Positions 58,764 to 64,000 of a stretch of 64,000 nt of DNA are shown piece after piece. This DNA comes from Streptomyces aquilus (GTDB lineage Bacteria; Actinomycetota; Actinomycetes; Streptomycetales; Streptomycetaceae): assembly GCF_003955715.1 (NCBI RefSeq), contig NZ_CP034463.1, positions 2,294,001 through 2,358,000 of the forward strand, written 5' to 3'. The translations under genes and the position numbers were made by a program. The first letter of the stretch is position 1; each line of letters starts with the position of its first letter. The notes beneath the pieces are model-generated. The model saw nothing but the letters and a program-made list of their open reading frames with translations, did no database searches and was not told the DNA's origin.

Positions 58764-59726
58764 TCAGGTCACGTCGTCATAACCGTTGACCCGCTCCGTG
58801 GTCGACTGCTCGGGCAGCGCCCGGCTCGCGGAGACCGTCTCGACCTCGCCGATGTCCTCGGGGGTGAGATCCAGGTCGGAGGCCTCGTCGTCGGCGGGGC
58901 CCTCGGCCTCGCGGCGGCGTCGGCGCTTGTCGTTGAGCAGGGAGAACAGCGTGGCGCCGAAGTACAGCACCCAGATGGGGCCGGCCAGCGCGAGCATGCT
59001 CAGGGGGTCCGTGCTCGGCGTCGCGACGGCGGCGAACACGGTGATTCCCATGATCATTCCGCGCCACCAGCCGAGCATCCGCTTGCCGGTGATGATCCCC
59101 GTGAGGTTGAGGAAGACCAGCAGCAGGGGCAGCTCGAAGGAGAGACCGAAGACGATCACCATGCGGGTGACGAGCTGGAGCAGATCGTCGAGCGGCAGCA
59201 GGTTGTCGATGCTGCCGTTGGGCGTGAAGTCGATCAGCACCTTCGCGGTGGTGGGCAGCACCGCGTACGCGAAGTAGGCGCCGCCGAGGAACAGCGGGGC
59301 ACCGGTGAAGACGAAGGCGTAGGCGTACTTCTTCTCGTGCCTGTGCAGGCCCGGGGCGACGAACGCCCAGAGCTGGTACAACCAGATCGGCGAGGCGATC
59401 ACGACACCGGCCATCAACGAAACCTGGAGGGCCAGATTGAAGGGCGCCAGCAGACCGTTGATGGTGATCCGGGCGCACTTCACCTTGGAGTCGTCGGAAG
59501 CCCCTGCCTTGGCGAGTTCCGCGAAACTCTGCTGACAACCGATCGAGTCCAGGATCGGCTTCGTCAGGAAGTTGATGATGTCGTTGTAGAAGAAGGCGGC
59601 GACGATCGTGACGATGACGATGGCCAGCAGCGCCTTCGCGAGCCGGTTGCGAAGCTCACGAAGGTGATCCGCAAGGGGCATCCGCCCCTCGGGATCCTTC
59701 TCCTCTTTGCGGGCAGACTTCAGCAA
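58764..59726 (-). CDS. tatC: Twin-arginine translocase subunit TatC
   Basis: This 320-residue protein has the N-terminal cytosolic MPLADHLRELRNRLAKALLA, with the conserved HLxELR that contacts twin-arginine signals, and six membrane spans (AIVIVTIVAAFFYNDIINFL, PIWLYQLWAFVAPGLHRHEK, FVFTGAPLFLGGAYFAYAVL, and others). The charged C-terminal tail (about 265-320) is rich in R, E and D. With TatA, and TatB encoded elsewhere in Streptomyces, it exports folded proteins such as the Tat-signal glycosidase at 1-777. Confidence 0.97.
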   Translation of the reverse strand: MLKSARKEEKDPEGRMPLADHLRELRNRLAKALLAIVIVTIVAAFFYNDIINFLTKPILDSIGCQQSFAELAKAGASDDSKVKCARITINGLLAPFNLALQVSLMAGVVIASPIWLYQLWAFVAPGLHRHEKKYAYAFVFTGAPLFLGGAYFAYAVLPTTAKVLIDFTPNGSIDNLLPLDDLLQLVTRMVIVFGLSFELPLLLVFLNLTGIITGKRMLGWWRGMIMGITVFAAVATPSTDPLSMLALAGPIWVLYFGATLFSLLNDKRRRRREAEGPADDEASDLDLTPEDIGEVETVSASRALPEQSTTERVNGYDDVT

Positions 59727-59773
59727 CCCACGTTCCCATCTCGTGCGGCGGGCCGGAGGTCACCGGCCCTGCG

Positions 59774-60061
59774 TCAGCGCTTGGTCGTGTCCGTCGGCTC
59801 GGTGACCGGGCGGGAGCTGGTCACGTCGCCGGGAGCGGCCTGGATGATGCGCTGCGCCGGGGCCTGGTCGTCCGCCTGCTGCGGCGGGTCGGCCGGGGCG
59901 GGGGTCTTGCCCTCGTCCTTCATCGCCTTCGCCTCGCTCTTGAGGATGCGGGCGGACTTGCCGAGCGAGCGCGCCATGTCGGGAAGCTTCTTCGCGCCGA
60001 ACAGCAGGATGATGACGACGAGGATGAGAATGATCTCGGGGGCGCCGAGCCTTCCGAACAT
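59774..60061 (-). CDS. tatA: Twin-arginine translocase subunit TatA
   Basis: This 95-residue protein has the single N-terminal span and FG hinge (PEIILILVVIILLFGAKKLP), the amphipathic helix DMARSLGKSARILKSEAKAM and a disordered Pro/Gln/Asp tail. It forms the protein-conducting oligomer. It lies 47 bp upstream of tatC. Two adjacent palindromes (60113-60128 and 60129-60151) lie upstream and may control it. Confidence 0.97.
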   Translation of the reverse strand: MFGRLGAPEIILILVVIILLFGAKKLPDMARSLGKSARILKSEAKAMKDEGKTPAPADPPQQADDQAPAQRIIQAAPGDVTSSRPVTEPTDTTKR

Positions 60062-60112
60062 AAGTCTTTACCTTCTCACCGAGGCGGCTGGAGTGGGGTG
60101 CTGTACGACCGG

Positions 60113-60151
60113 TCGGACAGATGTCCGAACGATCGTGTTGTCAGCGATCGT
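60113..60151. promoter_or_regulatory. Two abutting palindromes upstream of tatA
   Basis: TCGGACA-GA-TGTCCGA (60113-60128, perfect 7-bp arms) is followed at once by ACGATCG-N9-CGATCGT (60129-60151, perfect 7-bp arms), 52-90 bp upstream of the tatA ATG. Confidence 0.55.
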
Positions 60152-60322
60152 AACGCTCAGGGGTAAACGTGAGGCAATCCCCGTGCGTACTCCCGGTCCG
60201 CGATCCGGGCCTCGTTCTCCGGTCCGCGACCAGCAGCGTACCTGCCCATGCCGTCAAGGTGACAGGGCGAAGTGACCCAAAACGCTTGCGGCGCAGGACT
60301 CACACGGCCAGCACAGCGGGAC

Positions 60323-60517
60323 TCACAGTGCGTCCACAGAGCGCGCTGTGGTCTCGGCGGCCCGCTCCAGATCCGCCGCGGCCCTGCTGATGCGCTGCGC
60401 GGAGTCGGAGACCTGCCGTCCCAGACGCTGCGCCTCCAGGAACACGCGTACGGCGAGCACGCCGAGGACGGCGATTCCCAGGAAGCCCACAGCGACGGCG
60501 AACATCGACCAGAACAT
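60323..60517 (-). CDS. Small membrane protein with coiled-coil tail
   Basis: This 64-residue protein has one span (FWSMFAVAVGFLGIAVLGVL) followed by a heptad-like helix (EAQRLGRQVSDSAQRISRAA). The function is unknown; this layout is common for small DUF948-like proteins. It lies 9 bp downstream of the zinc-ribbon gene and is probably in the paf operon. Confidence 0.75.
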   Translation of the reverse strand: MFWSMFAVAVGFLGIAVLGVLAVRVFLEAQRLGRQVSDSAQRISRAAADLERAAETTARSVDAL

Positions 60518-60526
60518 AGGCAGACC

Positions 60527-60850
60527 CTAGAGGGTCGAGTGCAGGCGCAGTGTCCTGACCCCGCCGCCGGTGAGCAGCTCCACGATCCGCTCCCCGGCCG
60601 GCTTGCGCACGGAGCTGCCGCAGTCGGGGCAGGTGAACGAATAGAACGTGGTCTTGCTGGTGGCCCCGATGGCGAGGCGCAGGGCGCTCGCGGTGAGCTC
60701 GAAGCGGCCCCGGCAGTCCGGGCAGCCGGCCCGGAACACCATCGGGGAGACGCTTCTCATCCCCGAGAAGGCTGCCGCCACAGACATCCCCGCCGTACCA
60801 GAGGTCCCCGTCTCGGAGGTAGCCGCACCGGAGGTAGCCGACTCGCTCAA
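60527..60850 (-). CDS. Small zinc-ribbon protein
   Basis: This 107-residue protein has a Ser/Thr/Ala-rich N-terminus and a four-cysteine ribbon: AGCPDCRGRFEL and SFTCPDCGSSVRKPAG (CxxC...CxxC). The fold should bind one zinc ion; the function is unknown. The ATG overlaps the pafC stop (ATGA). It is conserved between tatA and pafC in Streptomyces as far as I recall. Confidence 0.82.
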   Translation of the reverse strand: MSESATSGAATSETGTSGTAGMSVAAAFSGMRSVSPMVFRAGCPDCRGRFELTASALRLAIGATSKTTFYSFTCPDCGSSVRKPAGERIVELLTGGGVRTLRLHSTL

Positions 60851-61875
60851 AGCCCCTGCTCCTGCCTGTCGTACCGCACGTCGTCCCGCACCTCGACCCC
60901 GTCGTACGCCGCCAGCGCCTCGCGAGCCGCCTGCCGGGCGCTGTCGGCCAGCCCGCTCGGCGAGACGATGCGGCCGTCCCGGCCGAGCCGCAGCGCCAGC
61001 CGGCGCAGGGAGGCCGGGTCGGGGGTGCGCAGGGTAATACGCAGCCCGCCGTCCGGAAGCTCATCCGCACTGTCGTGCGGGTAGTACTCGGCGACCCAGC
61101 GACCGCCCGGGCCCACCTCGACGACGACCTCCGGGTCCTCGGCGGCCGGCTGCACCAGCGCCTCGGACAGGTCCCGCAGCTCGATCTCGGGCGGCGCGGA
61201 CGGCTCGTCGAGGATCTTGATCTCGGCGACCCGGTCGAGCCGGAAGGTGCGGCGCGCCTCGGAGCGGCGGCACCAGGCCTCGACATAGGTGTGGCCGACG
61301 CTGACCAGGCGGATCGGGTCGATCTCGCGCTCGCTGAGTTCGTCACGGGCGGGCGAGTAGTAGCGGATCCACAGCCGGCGCCGCTCGGAGATCGCCCGGT
61401 CGACATCGGCGAAGACACCGCCCTCCGACTCGAAGGTCACCGACAGCCGGGAGCTCGCGCCCGCCTGCTCACCGGCGGCGGTCTCCACCTTGGCCGTCGC
61501 CCGCAGCAGCGCCTGCCGGTCGCTCTCACGCAGACCGGGCAGCGTGGAGACCGCGCGGGCGGCGACGAGCAGCGCGGTGGCCTCGTCGGCGGCGAGCCTG
61601 AGCGGCTCGGCGGTCTCCTCGCCGAGGGCGGCCGGGTTGTGCCACCAGATGCGCTCGCCGTCGGTGTCGATGTCGAGGAGGTCACCGCCGCGGAAGCTGG
61701 TGCCGCACATGGGCAGCACGTCGAGGTCGGAGACCAGTTCGTCCTCGGTGATGCCGAAGGCCCGGGCGACGTCCTCGACGCGGGCGCCGGGACGCTCCTT
61801 CAGATACGTCACCAGGGACAGCATCCGCCGGGTCTGGTCGATGGCGTTGACGGGCCTGACCGGTTTGCCTGCCAC
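60847..61875 (-). CDS. pafC: WYL-domain transcription factor PafC
   Basis: This 342-residue protein starts at GTG 61875 (MAGKPVRPVNAIDQTRRMLS). It has an N-terminal winged helix (VEDVARAFGITEDELVSDLD), a WYL domain (RRRLWIRYYSPARDELSERE, VEAWCRRSEARRTFRLDRVA) and a WCX-type C-terminus. PafB and PafC form a heterodimer that activates a LexA/RecA-independent DNA-damage regulon in mycobacteria. It lies 19 bp downstream of pafB. There is an acidic insertion relative to PafB (DGERIWWHNPAALGEETAEP). Confidence 0.93.
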   Translation of the reverse strand: MAGKPVRPVNAIDQTRRMLSLVTYLKERPGARVEDVARAFGITEDELVSDLDVLPMCGTSFRGGDLLDIDTDGERIWWHNPAALGEETAEPLRLAADEATALLVAARAVSTLPGLRESDRQALLRATAKVETAAGEQAGASSRLSVTFESEGGVFADVDRAISERRRLWIRYYSPARDELSEREIDPIRLVSVGHTYVEAWCRRSEARRTFRLDRVAEIKILDEPSAPPEIELRDLSEALVQPAAEDPEVVVEVGPGGRWVAEYYPHDSADELPDGGLRITLRTPDPASLRRLALRLGRDGRIVSPSGLADSARQAAREALAAYDGVEVRDDVRYDRQEQGL

Positions 61876-61894
61876 AGTTGTTTCCCGCTCCCCC

Positions 61895-62848
61895 TCAGCC
61901 CTTGGCCACGGCACGTAGCCGGTCCACCACATCGGCCCGCAGCTCGGCGGGCTCCAGGACGACCACGTCAGGACCGAACTCCACCAGCCAGGCGTCCAGC
62001 CCGTGGCCGTACGGGATCTCCAACTCGTCCCAGCCGTCCCCGAGTTCCCGCACCGCGGTGGCCTTCGCCCGCAAGGGGTAACCGGCGTCCGTGCGCAGCC
62101 TGATCAGCGCGCTGCGGTCGGCGGTCTCCCCGGCCCAGCTCGCGACGGTCTCACGGACGGTGACGACGTCGGGCACCGGCGCGGTGAAGCTGCTGCCGCG
62201 CGAGCGCACCTTGCCGGTGATCCGCGACAGCCGGAAGACCCGCTCGGCACCCCGGTCGCGGTCCCAGCCCGCCAGATACCAGTGGCCGCGCCAGCACTCC
62301 AGGGCCCACGGCTCCACATGCCGGGTCTCGGGGTGGGCGGCGGTGGCCTTGCGATAGTCGAAGACGACCGGGCGGCGGTCGCGGCAGGCCAGCATCAGCG
62401 GCTCGAACGCCGCCTCGTGCACGGGGATACGGGGCTCCAGGGCGCCGTGCGCCTCGTACGGGTCGACGTCCTCCGGCAGTCCGGCCGCGCGCAGCTTCTG
62501 CAGGGCGCCGCTGGCCGCGCCCGCGAGGCGGGCCTGCTGCCACACCTTGGCGGCCAGGCCCAGGGCCGCGGCCTCCTCGGCGTCGAGGGTGATGGGCGGC
62601 AGCCGGTTGCTGTCCCGGCGGGCGAGATAGCCGACCTCGCCGTCGAGGTTCTCCACGGTCTCGATGACGAGCCCGAGTTCGCGCAGATCGTCCTTGTCGC
62701 GCTCGAACATCCGGTTGAAGGAGTCGTCGCTGTTGGCTTCGAGGTAGGCCTCGATGGACTCGCGGAGCTCACGCTTGCTGAGCGGCCTGCGCGTCCCCAG
62801 CAGACACAGCGCCAGGTTCATCAGCCGCTCGGCCTTGGCAATGGCCAT
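61895..62848 (-). CDS. pafB: WYL-domain transcription factor PafB
   Basis: This 317-residue protein starts MAIAKAERLMNLALCLLGTR at the ATG at 62848, with GGAGG upstream. The winged helix is KRELRESIEAYLEANSDDSF then NRMFERDKDDLRELG, and the WYL core is CRDRRPVVFDYRKATAAHPE, WALECWRGHWYLAGWDRDRG. The C-terminal WCX domain follows. It is the partner of PafC. In most actinobacteria pafA (Pup ligase) and the proteasome genes lie nearby; here the two FKBP genes come next, so pafA is expected beyond the window. Confidence 0.94.
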   Translation of the reverse strand: MAIAKAERLMNLALCLLGTRRPLSKRELRESIEAYLEANSDDSFNRMFERDKDDLRELGLVIETVENLDGEVGYLARRDSNRLPPITLDAEEAAALGLAAKVWQQARLAGAASGALQKLRAAGLPEDVDPYEAHGALEPRIPVHEAAFEPLMLACRDRRPVVFDYRKATAAHPETRHVEPWALECWRGHWYLAGWDRDRGAERVFRLSRITGKVRSRGSSFTAPVPDVVTVRETVASWAGETADRSALIRLRTDAGYPLRAKATAVRELGDGWDELEIPYGHGLDAWLVEFGPDVVVLEPAELRADVVDRLRAVAKG

Positions 62849-62921
62849 CGACGCCCTTCGCCTCCCTATGGTGCGTAATGACGTTGACCGTACCGCCCCG
62901 CGGTGGCGTGGCAAAAGCCGA

Positions 62922-62949
62922 GGGCCCATGCCCGGACAGGCATGGGCCC
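62922..62949 (-). terminator. Strong terminator after the small FKBP gene
   Basis: A perfect 11-bp stem, GGGCCCATGCC/GGCATGGGCCC, with a 6-nt loop, followed in the FKBP direction by TCGGCTTTTGCC. It separates the FKBP unit from pafB. Confidence 0.85.
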
Positions 62950-62997
62950 CAGCCGATCGAGACCGATCGTGTGACGATCACACGTCAGACGGGATGA

Positions 62998-63369
62998 TCA
63001 GACGGCGATCAGGTCGACCACGAAGATCAGCGTCTCGCCTGGCTTGATCGCCGGGGTCGGGCTCTGGTTGCCGTAGGCGAGGTGCGCCGGGATGGTCAGC
63101 TGGCGACGGCCACCGACCTTCATGCCCTGCACGCCCCGGTCCCAGCCCTTGATGACGCGGCCGCCACCGAGCGGGAACTTGAACGGCGTACCGCGGTTCC
63201 AGCTGGCGTCGAACTCCTCGCCGGTGCTGAAGGCGACACCCACGTAGTGCACGGTCACGTTCTGACCGGCCTGCGCGACCTCGCCGTCGCCCTCCCAGAT
63301 GTCCTTGATCTCGAGGTCCGCCGGGGGCTCGCCGCCCGGGAAGTCGATCTCGGGCTTGTCGATGCTCAC
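62998..63369 (-). CDS. FKBP-type peptidyl-prolyl isomerase
   Basis: This 123-residue single-domain FKBP starts at GTG 63369, with AGGAGC 7 bases upstream (MSIDKPEIDFPGGEPPADLE). Active-site segments are VTVHYVGVAFSTGEEFDASW, GGRVIKGWDRGVQGMKVGGR and PAHLAYGNQSPTPAIKPGET then LIFVVDLIAV. It should be a cytosolic prolyl isomerase/chaperone able to bind FK506-like macrolides. It lies 61 bp downstream of the larger FKBP gene. Confidence 0.95.
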   Translation of the reverse strand: MSIDKPEIDFPGGEPPADLEIKDIWEGDGEVAQAGQNVTVHYVGVAFSTGEEFDASWNRGTPFKFPLGGGRVIKGWDRGVQGMKVGGRRQLTIPAHLAYGNQSPTPAIKPGETLIFVVDLIAV

Positions 63370-63430
63370 GTCACTAGCTCCTGCTTGTTCACGGAAAGGC
63401 AACAGGGACAGTCTTACATCCTGGCAGGGC

Positions 63431-64000
63431 TCACATCTTCGCGAGGATGTCCACGGTGAAGACGAGTGTCGAGTCCTTGGAGATGCCGCTGCCGGCCGGC
63501 GGGTTGTCGCCGTAGCCCAGCTTCGGCGGGATCACGATCAGGACGCGGCTGCCGACCTTCTTGCCGGTCAGACCCTGCGCCCACCCCTTGACGACCTGCT
63601 GCAACGAGAACGACGTCAGCGACTTGCGGCTGTACGTCGAGTCGAACTCCTTGCCGGTGTCCCACAGCACGCCCTTGTACTGGACGAGCACGGTGTTCTC
63701 CGCCTTGACCTCGTCGCCGTCGCCCTCGATCACGTACTCCGCGACCAGCTTGGTCGGCGCGTCCGCCTTGGGCACGTCGATGGTCGGCGCCTTGCCGTCG
63801 GTGTTGGTGCTCACCTTCGGCAGCTTGCCGTCGTCCTGGGCGACCGTCTTGCCCTTGGCCGAGCTCTTGGCGTTGAACGTGCCCTCGATGTCGACCACGA
63901 AGACCAGCGTGTCGGTGCCCTTGATACCGGCCTGCGAGTTGCCCTGCTTGCCGTACCCCCACGTCGGCGCCGTGGACATCAGCACCCGGCTGCCGACCTT
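63431..64000 (-). CDS. Tandem-domain FKBP prolyl isomerase, partial
   Basis: The right edge cuts the gene, so only the last roughly 189 codons are present. They include the end of a first FKBP domain (KVGSRVLMSTAPTWGYGKQG, DTLVFVVDIEGTF), a Ser/Lys/Asp linker, and a complete second domain (VLVQYKGVLWDTGKEFDSTY, VVKGWAQGLTGKKVGSRVLI, PPKLGYGDNPPAGSGISKDS). Two-domain FKBPs of this type in Streptomyces are usually exported lipoproteins, but the N-terminus is outside the window. Several aromatic active-site positions differ between the domains, so one may be non-catalytic. Confidence 0.92.
   Translation of the reverse strand, partial: KVGSRVLMSTAPTWGYGKQGNSQAGIKGTDTLVFVVDIEGTFNAKSSAKGKTVAQDDGKLPKVSTNTDGKAPTIDVPKADAPTKLVAEYVIEGDGDEVKAENTVLVQYKGVLWDTGKEFDSTYSRKSLTSFSLQQVVKGWAQGLTGKKVGSRVLIVIPPKLGYGDNPPAGSGISKDSTLVFTVDILAKM

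Overview
The window is chromosomal DNA of a Streptomyces or very close relative. The evidence is its very high GC, many GTG starts, rare TTA codons, a complete conservon (rar/cvn9 type), a glnA4 locus, a Tat/Paf block in the order also seen in mycobacteria, and a pheST-infC-rpmI-rplT block. Roughly 60 genes are packed on both strands, including one at each edge that runs off the window. No rRNA, tRNA, IS element, phage gene or CRISPR array was found.

Layout. 1-5.7 kb: secreted family-10 glycosidase-like protein (partial), 3-hydroxybutyryl-CoA dehydrogenase, a TTA-containing small membrane protein, a NUDIX hydrolase, a TTA-containing NsdA-like regulator and a PP2C phosphatase. 5.9-13.2 kb: pheT, pheS, a TTA-containing histidine kinase, an rRNA methyltransferase, rplT, rpmI and infC, all on the minus strand. 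13.5-21 kb: DUF1844 and SseB-like proteins, a beta-lactamase-like serine hydrolase, a mycosin-like protease coupled to a proline-rich membrane protein, a PLP enzyme and a DUF2510 membrane protein. 21-26.2 kb: a gamma-glutamylation pathway (SDR, aldehyde dehydrogenase, glnA4, GntR regulator, class-I amidohydrolase). 26.2-34.6 kb: phosphotransferase, LysR/TDT transporter pair, metal-receptor-like protein, XRE-cupin regulator and a two-gene glycine-betaine importer. 34.8-42.6 kb: 5'-3' exonuclease, iron-regulated siderophore-interacting protein, DrrAB-type exporter with PadR regulator, amino-acid permease and RluA-type pseudouridine synthase. 42.6-47.2 kb: the conservon (sensor kinase, roadblock, DUF742, GTPase, P450). 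47.4-54.9 kb: a TetR regulator and a four-gene operon of two DUF1989 proteins, a biotin-dependent urea/guanidine carboxylase and allophanate hydrolase. 54.9-64 kb: helY, a lipid kinase, tatC, tatA, two small proteins, pafC, pafB and two FKBP prolyl isomerases.

Main points of interest. (i) infC appears to start at an AUC codon and is preceded by a terminator-like attenuator. (ii) A near-identical palindrome lies upstream of the amino-acid permease (40060-40079) and of the carboxylase operon (48188-48207), which implies one TetR-controlled nitrogen-scavenging regulon split over 8 kb. The two DUF1989 genes make guanidine a likely substrate. (iii) The conservon P450 lacks the ExxR arginine and carries a proline-rich tail ending in a basic aromatic segment. 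(iv) Four genes contain the rare TTA codon, which suggests bldA control. (v) At least four and perhaps five genes have short tandem duplications at or just beyond their stop codons.

Limits: functions rest on motif recognition and remembered family or synteny knowledge. No similarity search was run. Operators, promoters and terminators were read by eye.
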